Source: Planctomycetaceae bacterium (lineage in GTDB: Bacteria > Planctomycetota > Planctomycetia > Planctomycetales > Planctomycetaceae). From it: DNA of 64,000 nt. Shown here piece by piece: positions 34,819 through 43,608 of this stretch (its first letter is position 1; every line of letters begins with the position of its first letter). The notes below the pieces were generated by a model. That model was given only the letters and a program-made list of their open reading frames with translations. It made no database searches and had not been told where the DNA came from. The position numbers and the translations under genes were made by a program. Where the stretch lies: the NCBI GenBank assembly GCA_020638955.1, contig JACKHO010000011.1, positions 1-64,000 on the forward strand, read 5' to 3'.

Positions 34819-36153
34819 ATGTCCGTTATCCCCGTTGAACGTGTTGTCGATCTGCTGGACCCCGGTGCGAATGTCATTTTGAACATGAGCGTCGAGGAAG
34901 CCATTGAGCGGGTCGGGTCGGGTGATGTTTCCAAAGTGCGTGAAATCGACGGGCAGTTTGCACTCATGCATCGCCGCGGCATTTCAATTCGCATGGCCCG
35001 GTCGATTGCCCGGCCCATGCGGTTCTTTCTCGCCAAGCGCGCAGAGGGGCCGTGTCTCGTCGTGGCCGAAAGGATGGATGAAATTCGGGCGTTTCTGGAA
35101 TCGGAGGGATTGGGTGATCAGTTTCATCCTTCATACACCCGCATGGTGCCCGCGCACTATGTCATGGAGCTCACCCTCGTCGGCTGCCCCGATCCTCGCC
35201 CCACCACCACTCGGTACTTCACGCCACAGCAAAACCGCTGGAAGGCTGACTTGGATGACATCGGACGCCGCTATATTGAAGCGGTGAGTCATGAAATCGA
35301 CCAGTGGCTGAATCAAATCGACGACCGCGAACCCATCGGCGTGCTGTTCTCCGGCGGCATCGACAGTGGGGCCGTGTTCCTGCTGGTGCATCATGCCATT
35401 GTGAAACGGGGGCAGGCACCGCAGCGGTTGAAAGCGTTTACATTGTCGCTGGAAGAAAGCGGTGCCGACTTGCAGCAGGCTCGGGACTTCCTCGATCAAC
35501 TCGACATGGGGCTGTTTCTGGAGCCAGTTCAGGTGAGCCGCGAGGACCTCGACATTCGGGCCGCCGTTCGCATTACCGAAGACTACAAACCGCTGGACGT
35601 GCAGTCAGCCACAGCAGGTGTCGCCGTGTGCAAAGAAATTCGGCGACGCTATCCCGAGTGGAAGTACCTCGTCGATGGCGACGGCGGTGATGAAAACCTC
35701 AAGGACTATCCCATCGAGGCAAATCCCGAATTGACCGTCCGCAGCGTGCTGAACAATTTGATGCTCTACCACGAAGGCTGGGGCGTGAATGCGGTCAAGC
35801 ATTCACAAACCTATTCCGGCGGACAAAGCCGAGGCCACGTACGAACCTACGCCCCCGCCCGGCATTTCGGATTCGAAGGCTTCAGCCCCTACACGTTGCC
35901 GAATGTCATCGAGGTCTCAGAAGGAATTCCATTCATCGAACTGACCGACTGGAGTCACGACAGGCTCTACGCACTCAAAGGGGAAATTGTCCGCCGCGGC
36001 GTGGAACAGGTCACAGGCCTCACCATGCCCGTCTTCGAAAAGCGCCGCTTCCAGGAAGGCGCAGTTACCCCGGGAACCTTCAGCGAACTATTCCCCAAAG
36101 ACGAAGCCACCTACCGCCGCATTTTCGACGAGGAATTCCTCAGTACAAAATAG
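34819..36153 (+). CDS. Asparagine synthetase-like protein lacking the glutaminase cysteine
   Basis: 444 residues. The PP-loop ATP motif LFSGGIDSGA (about 174-183) and the second ATP block GDGGDENLKDYP identify the synthetase domain that activates a carboxylate as an acyl-AMP. The N-terminal part keeps the IDGQFAL...ARPMRFF and RMDEIRAFL segments of the class II amidotransferase domain but lacks its first 50-70 residues and the catalytic Cys2 (residue 2 is Ser). It therefore cannot draw ammonia from glutamine in the usual way and may use free ammonia or another amine, as lactam-forming relatives do. No biosynthetic neighbours clarify the product. Confidence 0.85.
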   Translation: MSVIPVERVVDLLDPGANVILNMSVEEAIERVGSGDVSKVREIDGQFALMHRRGISIRMARSIARPMRFFLAKRAEGPCLVVAERMDEIRAFLESEGLGDQFHPSYTRMVPAHYVMELTLVGCPDPRPTTTRYFTPQQNRWKADLDDIGRRYIEAVSHEIDQWLNQIDDREPIGVLFSGGIDSGAVFLLVHHAIVKRGQAPQRLKAFTLSLEESGADLQQARDFLDQLDMGLFLEPVQVSREDLDIRAAVRITEDYKPLDVQSATAGVAVCKEIRRRYPEWKYLVDGDGGDENLKDYPIEANPELTVRSVLNNLMLYHEGWGVNAVKHSQTYSGGQSRGHVRTYAPARHFGFEGFSPYTLPNVIEVSEGIPFIELTDWSHDRLYALKGEIVRRGVEQVTGLTMPVFEKRRFQEGAVTPGTFSELFPKDEATYRRIFDEEFLSTK

Positions 36154-36167
36154 GTTGAACTATTCCA

Positions 36168-36279
36168 TAGGGTGGGTGCAGTCCGCGCCAATGAGGTCGG
36201 TGCGTTACGCAAGTCACCCAACCCGAAAAACATGGTGTCAATTCAATGACGCGTGATTCGCGGACGTAACCCACCATAA
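36168..36279. repeat. Inverted-repeat element between convergent genes
   Basis: Left arm 36168-36187 (tagggtgggtgcagtccgcg) and right arm 36259-36279, whose complement is tatggtgggttacgtccgcg, match in most positions, with about 70 bp between. It lies downstream of both flanking genes, so a bidirectional terminator or a mobile miniature repeat is possible. Confidence 0.6.
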
Positions 36280-36392
36280 TACGGCGACTTGCTTCACACA
36301 CCCTGCACATTTTGTGAGCCGAAGGCCGTAAGGCCTCGGGCCGTCTACGCGCCCCGTTTTGGAGTAGAATCGACGGTGATACGCCCAGGCAA

Positions 36393-37523
36393 TCAGACAA
36401 GAAACTCCGACATCACCGTGTCTGCGACGAATCGACCTTCGCGCGTGAGTTGCACATGGCCGTTCGACTGTGCGAGCCATTCCATTTCCAGAAACTGGTC
36501 ATAGCAGACGGGGTTCAGGTCGCGAACAGAATGGCCGTGCGTCGACTCATAATCGCTGAGAGAAATTCCAGCGGTTTGTCTCAGCCCCAGCATGACCGCT
36601 TCGCGCGCCCGAACTTCGCTGGTGAGAGTTTCTTCATCAGAGAGCGTTGGCTGGCCAGCAAGTGTGTTTCGAATCCAGGTCGTTGTGCTGCGGTGACGTG
36701 TTGTCCGTTTCGTACCATCGAACGCGGCGGCACCGGGGCCGAATCCGAAGTAAGGCTCGGCGTTCCAGTACACGCGGTTGTGTCGGCATTCGCGGCCGGG
36801 CAGGGCGTAGTTGGAGAGTTCATACTGGCCGAATCCCTGCCGGGGGAGTTCGTCCATGGCCCAGGCGTACATGCTCCGTTCCAGTTCATCGTCGGCCCGG
36901 CTGAGGTCGCCGTGTTGCAGACGACTCCAGAATTTGGTGCCACGTTCGAACGTCAGGCCATAAGTTGAAACGTGAGTGGGATTCAAAGCAACAGTGGCGG
37001 CAATGTTCTCTTTCCAATGCTCCAGGGACTGTCCTGGGATGGCATAAATGAGGTCGATGGCAACATTCGTCAGACCAGCTGACTTCAGTTCCGCCACAAC
37101 ACGGGTGACGTCGTCGGGGTTGTGATCGCGTTCGAGAACTTTCAGTTCCTGCTGCTGGAACGATTGCACCCCCAGGCTGACTCGATTCACACCGCCTTCG
37201 TAGAGAACGTTCATCTTCTCCGGGGTCAGTCCCGTGGGATTCGCCTCCACGCTGAACTCGCCGCCGTTACGAAGCGGCAACCAGGTCGCCAGCAATTCCA
37301 ACAGCCGAGTCAACTGCGCCACCGCAAGTTGAGTCGGCGTACCACCCCCAATGAACAACGTCTCGACGGGATGCGGTTCGCGCAGTTCTGACTTGAGTTC
37401 TAACTCCAGTGCTTCGAGGTAAGCGTCGGCCAAATCATCGCGTCCGGCAATGACTGTAAAGTCGCAGTAGCCACACTTGTGCACGCAGAACGGCACATGA
37501 ATGTAGGCGGCGTTGGCTGACAT
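36393..37523 (-). CDS. hemW: Radical SAM haem chaperone HemW
   Basis: 376 residues from the ATG at 37523; a TTG at 37565 is an upstream alternative, but family members begin close to YIHVPFC. Cys13-x3-Cys17-x2-Cys20 (CVHKCGYC) binds the 4Fe-4S cluster. FIGGGTPT, SVEANP, RVSLGVQSF and DLIYAIPGQ follow in family order. The CRHNRVYWN / YFGFGPGA motif distinguishes HemW from oxygen-independent coproporphyrinogen oxidase HemN. HemW delivers haem to respiratory enzymes. Near its start is the DUF1598 gene on the same strand (48 bp). Confidence 0.93.
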   Translation of the reverse strand: MSANAAYIHVPFCVHKCGYCDFTVIAGRDDLADAYLEALELELKSELREPHPVETLFIGGGTPTQLAVAQLTRLLELLATWLPLRNGGEFSVEANPTGLTPEKMNVLYEGGVNRVSLGVQSFQQQELKVLERDHNPDDVTRVVAELKSAGLTNVAIDLIYAIPGQSLEHWKENIAATVALNPTHVSTYGLTFERGTKFWSRLQHGDLSRADDELERSMYAWAMDELPRQGFGQYELSNYALPGRECRHNRVYWNAEPYFGFGPGAAAFDGTKRTTRHRSTTTWIRNTLAGQPTLSDEETLTSEVRAREAVMLGLRQTAGISLSDYESTHGHSVRDLNPVCYDQFLEMEWLAQSNGHVQLTREGRFVADTVMSEFLV

Positions 37524-37570
37524 GGTGGGACGGGGAGGGGAGTCGAGTGGACTTGCCTGATTCAAGCGAC

Positions 37571-38911
37571 TTATTCCCCCGCATTCACAAAAACCTGACC
37601 AGCCGACATTCTCGGTGAGGGCGGCGCGTGCAGTTGCTCGTTGACGTTCATTCGAATGGCCGGTTCGGGATGCAGCTCGACCCCACCCACGAGTCCAATG
37701 ACAAACTGCCCGGCCCGGCGGTTGGTCGAAGCTGACTCCACAAACTGCGGCACGGGGTATTTATTCAAAGGAAGCCGTTCGTCGTTGAGGAACGTGTCCG
37801 CGAGCCATTCCGCACGTTCATCGAGTTGTTCACGGTTCACAATGGCACCCAGAACGGCGAGGTCAAACAGGTTTTGCAGCTCGGCAAAGACAAGTTCCTT
37901 CTCCGCAAGTTCGGCATAGTGCTCGGTAAACAGTTGAGCGAAAACTTCCGTGCTCTGACGAGTGCTCGCGGCATCGAACCGGTTCCCCGCCGCGTCTGAG
38001 TATTCCTCCTGTGCCAACAGCTTGACACGCGGCCCCGAAAGCTGGAATACCGTGTGATCGGCGTCCACGTTGACAGGATCATACTGCGGCACAAACCACC
38101 AGCGCTGCAGGCTGTTCCCCTGTGGCTTCAGTAAAGAGAGCTGGCTGCGAATCCCTTTGACGCCCGGACGTTCAATGCCCAGTGAAATCCGCTTCATCCG
38201 CAAGTCAGCCTCGACGAGCACCGAAGCGAAGTGGCTCTCCTGCGGGACGCCCCACAGGCTGACTTCCTGCATTCCGAGGACTCGGGCCATGACTCCATAA
38301 CGCTGTGCAGCCCCGGCTGGCGTGGTCACGGTCGAATTCTGTCGCAAATAGTTTTGAAGATTCGCCATGTTCTCCTTGGTAGGATCAATCGAGCATCCCA
38401 TGCTGGAGTTTCGGCGGCGTGTGGCTCGCAGGGCAACGACCAGATCATCGAGATGCAGGGGAGGGCGACCGCTTTCCGCGCAGACCATGCGACCAATGGT
38501 GTCGGGAGCAAATCCCTCTGCCGGCCCGACGATGTACAAGTCCTTCCGGTTTTCATCCAGGACGATTTGATCAATCCGATAAATCCCACACAGCGATTGG
38601 AGCGTCGGAGGGACCGTGCCCGTGGCTTCAAGCGACTTCGCGACTTCTGCTTCCAGTGCCTTGAGCGAAATCACACGTCGCTCGGTCGTCACAACCATGT
38701 CCGGTGGGAGGCTCTCGCTGATGAAATCCTCGCGGCGCTTGCGTCCCGACGTCACCGACTCTTTTCGAGGCACAATGACGCGGACCACGCCGCTGGGATT
38801 AATTTCAATCCCAGCGGCGTTCTGGTTCTGTCCGTTGTTCCCACCCTGCTGGCTCCAGGCCGAGGTGGACATGGTCAACAGCAGCAGGAAAGTGATTGTT
38901 CCGCGAGTCAT
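37571..38911 (-). CDS. DUF1598 domain-containing secreted protein
   Basis: 446 residues from the ATG at 38911, where a signal peptide begins (MTRGTITFLLLL...AWSQQ); the reading frame is open 264 bp further upstream but without signal character. Gly/Asn-rich linker at about 22-32, then blocks typical of DUF1598: GVVRVIVPRKESVTSGRKR, PLHLDDLVVALR, GCSIDPTKEN and PGVKGIRSQLSLL. DUF1598 is nearly confined to planctomycetes; function unknown. It probably shares a transcript with hemW downstream. Confidence 0.88.
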   Translation of the reverse strand: MTRGTITFLLLLTMSTSAWSQQGGNNGQNQNAAGIEINPSGVVRVIVPRKESVTSGRKRREDFISESLPPDMVVTTERRVISLKALEAEVAKSLEATGTVPPTLQSLCGIYRIDQIVLDENRKDLYIVGPAEGFAPDTIGRMVCAESGRPPLHLDDLVVALRATRRRNSSMGCSIDPTKENMANLQNYLRQNSTVTTPAGAAQRYGVMARVLGMQEVSLWGVPQESHFASVLVEADLRMKRISLGIERPGVKGIRSQLSLLKPQGNSLQRWWFVPQYDPVNVDADHTVFQLSGPRVKLLAQEEYSDAAGNRFDAASTRQSTEVFAQLFTEHYAELAEKELVFAELQNLFDLAVLGAIVNREQLDERAEWLADTFLNDERLPLNKYPVPQFVESASTNRRAGQFVIGLVGGVELHPEPAIRMNVNEQLHAPPSPRMSAGQVFVNAGE

Positions 38912-39275
38912 GCGCGCGTCCTCATCCAATGTGGGTCGAGTCCCTGAATAATGAAACGGGAGTTTCGAGAGGCTCTCTCCCCTGTTTTTCGCACAATTTC
39001 GTCGCAGATGCCAATTGATTCTCAAAGTTTCCGCACGGCTTTGTGCCAAATGCTGACTGGGAGTCAACTTGGGCAGGCTGTCCGTGAGTTGCGTCGCCCG
39101 AACAACATTTCTGAACTGTTCGACAATCACTTGCGCGGCTGCCTTGTACCCCACTGTGGGGTAACTATGATGCAACCCGTCCAGGGAAGGTCAAATGCTG
39201 ACCCACGTCAGCACGTCGACGAAATCGAGAAGGATGTCTCGGTTTCGCACGGATTCGATTTGAATACTCCGCAAC
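38912..39275. other. Divergent intergenic region with an operator-like palindrome
   Basis: 364 bp between the divergent DUF1598 gene and prs; no gene supported. A 17-base near-perfect palindrome, taccccac-t-gtggggta, sits at 39147-39163, 113 bp before prs. It may be a regulator site, but no tract of U follows and it is not terminator-like. Confidence 0.5.
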
Positions 39276-40280
39276 ATGCCTCCCCGCCCCATGAATGGAC
39301 CTCGCCCTCACGCGTTTCAACCTCCGCAAGGGGATTTGGCTGTACTCGCGGGCTCTGCGAATCCTCAGCTTTCGCAGAAAGTCGCTGACGCACTCGGTGT
39401 GGAACTCACGCCCTGCGAAGCCCACTACTTTAGCGAAGGCAACGTGTTCGTGCGTGTGCTGGAGAACGTCCGGGGACGTGACTGTTACATCATTCAGGGA
39501 ACGCATCAGCCCGTGAACGACAACTTCATGGAGTTGTTGTTCTGGATCGATGCCCTCAAACGGGCCAGTGCCTCACAAATTACCGCCGTTGTTCCCTTTT
39601 TCAGCTACGCGAAAGGGGACAAGAAGGATGAGCCGCGCGTTTCCATTCGCGCCCGCGTCTGTGCCGACGCCATCGAAGCCGCCGGGGCACACCGCTGCCT
39701 CATGATGGACCTGCACACCCCGCAAATTCAGGGATTCTTCGAAGTCCCGGTTGATCACCTCTACGCCCGATATGTTTTGTGCGATCACATTCGCGACCAG
39801 GGAATCAACAATCTCGTTGTCTGTAGCCCCGACGTCGGCTTTGCCAAAGGGGCTTCAGCCTACGCCAACTATCTCGGCGTGCCCGTGGTCATCGGAAACA
39901 AAACCCGACGCGATCACTCCGAACGCGCCGAGGTTTTGGAAGTCATTGGTGATGTGCGTGGCAAAAACGTGCTCATTGTCGACGACTTCACCATTTCCGG
40001 CGGCACTCTCATTTCCATGGCCGACGTACTGGTAGCGCGGGGAGCGAATGATATTTACGCCGCCGTATCACACGGCGTGCTCTCCAAAGGCGTACCTGCA
40101 AGAATCGCAGCGAGTCGGATCAAGAAACTCTTCATTACCGACACCATCGAACCGCAACAGGACCCACTTCCCCCGAACATCGAAGTCGTCTCCGTCGCCC
40201 GCCTGTTCGCCGAAGCCATCCAATCCATCCACGACCGCACCAGCGTCTCGCAACTCTTTCCAGATCGCGAATTGGGTTAG
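39276..40280 (+). CDS. prs: Ribose-phosphate pyrophosphokinase
   Basis: 334 residues. Signatures: the ATP-loop in FFSYAKGDKKDEPRVS, the catalytic His in DLHTPQIQGFF, and the PRPP-binding loop VDDFTISGGT. In most bacterial Prs the first reads YARQDRK and the last DMIDTGGT, so both loops differ here, as in other planctomycete-type and some class II enzymes. It makes PRPP from ribose-5-phosphate and ATP for nucleotide, His and Trp synthesis. The start has no strong ribosome site; an ATG at 39291 is the alternative. Confidence 0.93.
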   Translation: MPPRPMNGPRPHAFQPPQGDLAVLAGSANPQLSQKVADALGVELTPCEAHYFSEGNVFVRVLENVRGRDCYIIQGTHQPVNDNFMELLFWIDALKRASASQITAVVPFFSYAKGDKKDEPRVSIRARVCADAIEAAGAHRCLMMDLHTPQIQGFFEVPVDHLYARYVLCDHIRDQGINNLVVCSPDVGFAKGASAYANYLGVPVVIGNKTRRDHSERAEVLEVIGDVRGKNVLIVDDFTISGGTLISMADVLVARGANDIYAAVSHGVLSKGVPARIAASRIKKLFITDTIEPQQDPLPPNIEVVSVARLFAEAIQSIHDRTSVSQLFPDRELG

Positions 40281-40366
40281 TCTTTGGCACGCCCTGACGT
40301 CAGGAAGGGCGTGGTCGAACGTCAATTTGCCACGCCCATCCCGTTGGTCTGAACGTGCCACACGAA

Positions 40367-40379
40367 CCGGTACCACCGG
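40367..40379. repeat. REP-like core ccggtaccaccgg (solo copy)
   Basis: The 13-mer is identical to the core of both REP palindromes flanking the RAYT gene 1.1-1.8 kb away, with extended similarity (aaccggtaccaccggaccc). Confidence 0.6.
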
Positions 40380-40538
40380 ACCCACGACAACTGAATGGAC
40401 GATGGCAAACGCCCCGGCGTAAACTCCTCCTTGGGGCCTTCCGCCTGCATGGCGGGTTCGCCACATCCCTGGACCGGGTCGCTTTGAACTTGTCGGCACC
40501 CCAACTGAGTTTCTCACCAGAGAAAACTGGAGCGTCTT

Positions 40539-41222
40539 ATGCACAGAATCCAACTTCACCTCATACTCGCCTCTACGGTATGGCTGACGTTGATCTCCCA
40601 AGTGCCTGCCGAAGATTTGAGCGTATCCATCAAGGCCATCTTGGATAGCCAAAACAGGACCCTGCGCGAGGCTCAGCAGGTCTTCGATCGTCGAATTGAG
40701 TTGACTACGCGTCAGAGTGCCAGCCAGCTGAATGTACTGGCTGAACAGGCATTTCGGCAGTCCGATGTCGCAGGAGCGATTCGGGCCTGGAGAACGACAC
40801 TGCAACTGGACCCGGACAATGTCGAGGCTCGCAAGCAGCTGAAGGCGCTCAACGCCGACGAGCGAGAAGGCGTTGGGACCATTACCTACCCAAAGGACCC
40901 GCACGGTACGGCCACGCAAAAGGAAATGGAACGTGGCCTGGCGAATTTTGCAGGCAAATCCTGGTCACATGAAATCGACGGCAAGCGGTTTACACGCACA
41001 TTCTCTCGAACAGGTACGTGTCAACTGCACTGTGACGGCCAGTTGCAATGGGAATTCCCCGTCGAGTATCTATCACCGTCAACTGTGCTCGTCATCAATC
41101 CCGCAGGCAGTATCGACAACATCCACGTCCTCTCCGGCGAGAATTTGCTGTTTGTGGACAAAGACCCGGTGCAGCGATTTCAGATCCCGTATATTCTGGA
41201 ACCAGCGGACAAAAAGCCTTAA
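40539..41222 (+). CDS. Secreted protein with TPR-like helices
   Basis: 227 residues; GGAG precedes the ATG. A signal peptide runs to about residue 24 (VPAEDL). Residues 55-105 hold a tetratricopeptide-like pair (NVLAEQAFRQSDVAGAIRAWRTTLQLDPDNVEARKQL without the linker). The C-terminal half is beta-rich (KRFTRTFSRTGTCQLHCDGQ) with two cysteines three residues apart. No family recognised. The gene stands alone between prs and the RAYT locus. Confidence 0.65.
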   Translation: MHRIQLHLILASTVWLTLISQVPAEDLSVSIKAILDSQNRTLREAQQVFDRRIELTTRQSASQLNVLAEQAFRQSDVAGAIRAWRTTLQLDPDNVEARKQLKALNADEREGVGTITYPKDPHGTATQKEMERGLANFAGKSWSHEIDGKRFTRTFSRTGTCQLHCDGQLQWEFPVEYLSPSTVLVINPAGSIDNIHVLSGENLLFVDKDPVQRFQIPYILEPADKKP

Positions 41223-41570
41223 GTTGCCATCGTAGTTCGTCTAATGCTAATTGTCAGTTTCCGTAGGGTGCGTCGCTACCTCAATGTTACCCACATTTTT
41301 CAATTGGGTGATGTCGATTTTACACGGACGTGTTGGTAATTGCCTGGAATTCGTGCGGTTTCTTGAATTGGCACGGGGGTTGCCTATGGGGTGGGTTGGC
41401 AGCGCCGGGGGAGGGAACCTTCGGTGGCAGGCTCCAGGAATGGTGGAGCGAGGCGGTGGCTGCGGGGTGTTGGCGGTTTGGTCTGCCAGTAATCGTAGTA
41501 ATCGTAGGGCCGGTGGTACCGGCCTTTGCTCAGGTTGCGTGTTGCCGATGTCGTCGGTAGGCTGTTTTGC
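41223..41570. other. Intergenic region upstream of the RAYT gene
   Basis: 348 bp, no gene supported. It contains gtagtaatcgtag words repeated twice (about 41490-41507) and the REP palindrome at 41506-41524. Confidence 0.5.
41506..41524. repeat. REP palindrome left of RAYT
   Basis: agggccggtggtaccggcc, inverse of 42131-42149. Inner ggccggt/accggcc arms can form a hairpin. Confidence 0.75.
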
Positions 41571-42131
41571 ATGCCCAATTGGCGACGAGCATATGTACCC
41601 GGCGGGACGTTTTTCTTCACGGTCGTGACAGAACGGCGGCAACCGTTGTTCGCGAATGAGGTCGCCCGTCGGTTGCTCGGAGATGTGTTTCGGGAATGCT
41701 TGCGTGACTGGTCGTTCGAACTGAATGCCATTGTTCTGTTGCCGGACCATCTGCATGCAATTTGGACTTTGCCTCGTGGCGACACCAACTATCCCGGACG
41801 CTGGAGCAAAATCAAACGGGAATTCACAAAGCGCTGGCTCGCACAAGGAGGTTCAGAGCAGCAGGTGAGCGAGGGACATCAACGTGATGGTCGTCGCGGC
41901 GTGTGGCAACCGAAGTATTGGGAACACACGTTGGAAGACGAGGACGATTTCGAGAGGCATTTTGATTACATTCACTTCAATCCCGTAAAGCATGGACTGG
42001 TGACGCATCCGACATTGTGGCCGTGGTCAACATTCCATCGCTGGGTTGCCGCTGGCGTGTACCCGCAGAATTGGGGCAATGTCCCGAACATGCCCCATCT
42101 GGACAACATGTCCGACACCACGGGCGAATAG
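41571..42131 (+). CDS. REP-associated tyrosine transposase (RAYT, Y1/HUH family)
   Basis: 186 residues from the ATG at 41571. The HUH motif is in LLPDHLHAIW (His-Leu-His) and the catalytic Tyr in HFDYIHFNPVKHGL; the opening GGTFFFTVVT is typical of the family. The stop codon shares its last base with the right REP palindrome. RAYTs cut and rejoin REP hairpins as single strands and are usually domesticated single-copy genes. Codon use resembles neighbours; no sign of disruption. Confidence 0.93.
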   Translation: MPNWRRAYVPGGTFFFTVVTERRQPLFANEVARRLLGDVFRECLRDWSFELNAIVLLPDHLHAIWTLPRGDTNYPGRWSKIKREFTKRWLAQGGSEQQVSEGHQRDGRRGVWQPKYWEHTLEDEDDFERHFDYIHFNPVKHGLVTHPTLWPWSTFHRWVAAGVYPQNWGNVPNMPHLDNMSDTTGE

Positions 42132-42149
42132 GCCGGTACCACCGGCCCT
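42131..42149. repeat. REP palindrome right of RAYT
   Basis: ggccggtaccaccggccct; exact inverse of the left copy at 41506-41524. Together they frame the RAYT gene in opposite orientation. Confidence 0.75.
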
Positions 42150-42319
42150 ACAGGTACTGTCTAGAACTCGAAGATAGTATTCGTACTCATTACTTGTCAT
42201 AGATCACCACAATGGGCAGGCGGCATGTTCGAGGGATACAGGTTTCGGGAGGCATGCCTGAATCGCGGACCAGGGCAAACATGTGAAAGGCCACAAATGG
42301 AATCGTTACGATTCTTGAC

Positions 42320-43588
42320 TCACTCAGAAGCCGCATTTTCCCGCTGCAGCAACTGACTGAGCAGCAGTTTCTCCGCGTCGCTGAGCCAACGTCGGATGTT
42401 ATCGGGGGCCGACATGTCAACTTCCGCTTCGCGGAGTTCCGAGGCGGCTTTCGATTGTAATGGAGCCAACGCGGCGGCAAGTTCGGTCAGTTCATCATCG
42501 GTTGCCGTGGACTGCAAGTGTTGCAGGTCGCGGAGTAATTCGCCCATCAGGTCGTCGGCGGTGCGGAGTTGTTCGAGGTTGATGTCGGGGAGTGTTTCGA
42601 ACTGAATCCTTTCAATCCACAACTGGCCGACGTCGTTTCCGCGGTTGCGAATTTCGCTTTCAATTTCTTCCAGCTTGGCTGAGTTTGAAAGCTCTGCATG
42701 GCAGGTCGTGTTACCGGTGAGTCGTAACCGCACGGCGAGGAAGCGTCCTTCGGCGTCGTCACGTGCGGTGGTGAGGCAGGCGACGACTTCGTCATAGACT
42801 TCGTCAAGCTGTTCGCACTCATCGAGAGGAATATCGAGCTGCAACCAGCGGAGTGAGTCGAGCGGTTCGAACTCTGACGTCACCTGAGCACCATCGACCG
42901 TGACGAACAGACAACCTTTCGCGCCCGGTTCGTTAATGTGTCGTCCTTGCGTGCAGCCAGAGTAGGCGATGGTGGGCGTTTCCCGAATTTGCTGACGCAA
43001 GTGGATATGCCCGAGTGCCCAGTACTGGTAGCCCTTGTTGACCAGCACCTGTTCGGATGTCGGGGCGTACGTGTCATGACGGGCGTCACCCGCCAAGCTG
43101 GTATGCAGCAGTCCGATGTTAAACGCGTCTGGCACTGCGGCGGGATAGTCAGCCGCTACATCTTCCCGCAATTCGCGCGACGCAAAGCCCTGGCCGTGAA
43201 CCGCAACGCCAAGTTCCGGCAGCTCGAAAGTGGCGGGATGATCTACCGGAAACTCGTGGACGTTGGCCGGCCACGAAACCGTTCGCGGTACGGCGCTGAG
43301 CGAGTCGTGATTTCCTCGAATCAAATAGACCGGAATTCCCTGCTCCTGCAGCAGCCGAAATTGATTCGCCGTCCACAGCCCAGTCTGCATGTTGGTCCAG
43401 CGGCCATCAAACAAATCACCGGCAATGACGACAAAGTCAACGTTGCGGGAAATTGCCAGCTGAATGAGACGCTCGAAGGCCGCACGAGTCGCTTCTCGCA
43501 ATCGCTCAACCGGCGCACCGGGATACTCTGCCAGCCCCTTGAGCGGGGCATCGAGATGCAAATCGGCGGCATGCAGAAAACGAAACAT
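42320..43588 (-). CDS. SbcD/Mre11-like metallophosphoesterase (DNA exonuclease family)
   Basis: 422 residues. All calcineurin-like motifs are in order: DLHLD near residue 10, AGDLFDG, RGNHDS, LLHTSL and GHIHLRQ. The C-terminal 200 residues include a capping region with coiled-coil Glu/Leu content (NLEQLRTADDLMGELLRDLQ minus the ends), as in SbcD/YhaO relatives. These nucleases normally pair with an SbcC/YhaN ATPase encoded just downstream; here the next gene downstream is the RAYT on the opposite strand, so the partner is elsewhere or absent. Confidence 0.88.
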   Translation of the reverse strand: MFRFLHAADLHLDAPLKGLAEYPGAPVERLREATRAAFERLIQLAISRNVDFVVIAGDLFDGRWTNMQTGLWTANQFRLLQEQGIPVYLIRGNHDSLSAVPRTVSWPANVHEFPVDHPATFELPELGVAVHGQGFASRELREDVAADYPAAVPDAFNIGLLHTSLAGDARHDTYAPTSEQVLVNKGYQYWALGHIHLRQQIRETPTIAYSGCTQGRHINEPGAKGCLFVTVDGAQVTSEFEPLDSLRWLQLDIPLDECEQLDEVYDEVVACLTTARDDAEGRFLAVRLRLTGNTTCHAELSNSAKLEEIESEIRNRGNDVGQLWIERIQFETLPDINLEQLRTADDLMGELLRDLQHLQSTATDDELTELAAALAPLQSKAASELREAEVDMSAPDNIRRWLSDAEKLLLSQLLQRENAASE

Positions 43589-43608
43589 GAAAGGCGGCCC
43601 CGGTTCGG

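Noticed and set aside
41251..41628. Plus-strand frame over the REP region upstream of RAYT
   Set aside because: Low-complexity Gly/Arg/Cys composition from repeats; no ribosome site and overlaps the RAYT start.
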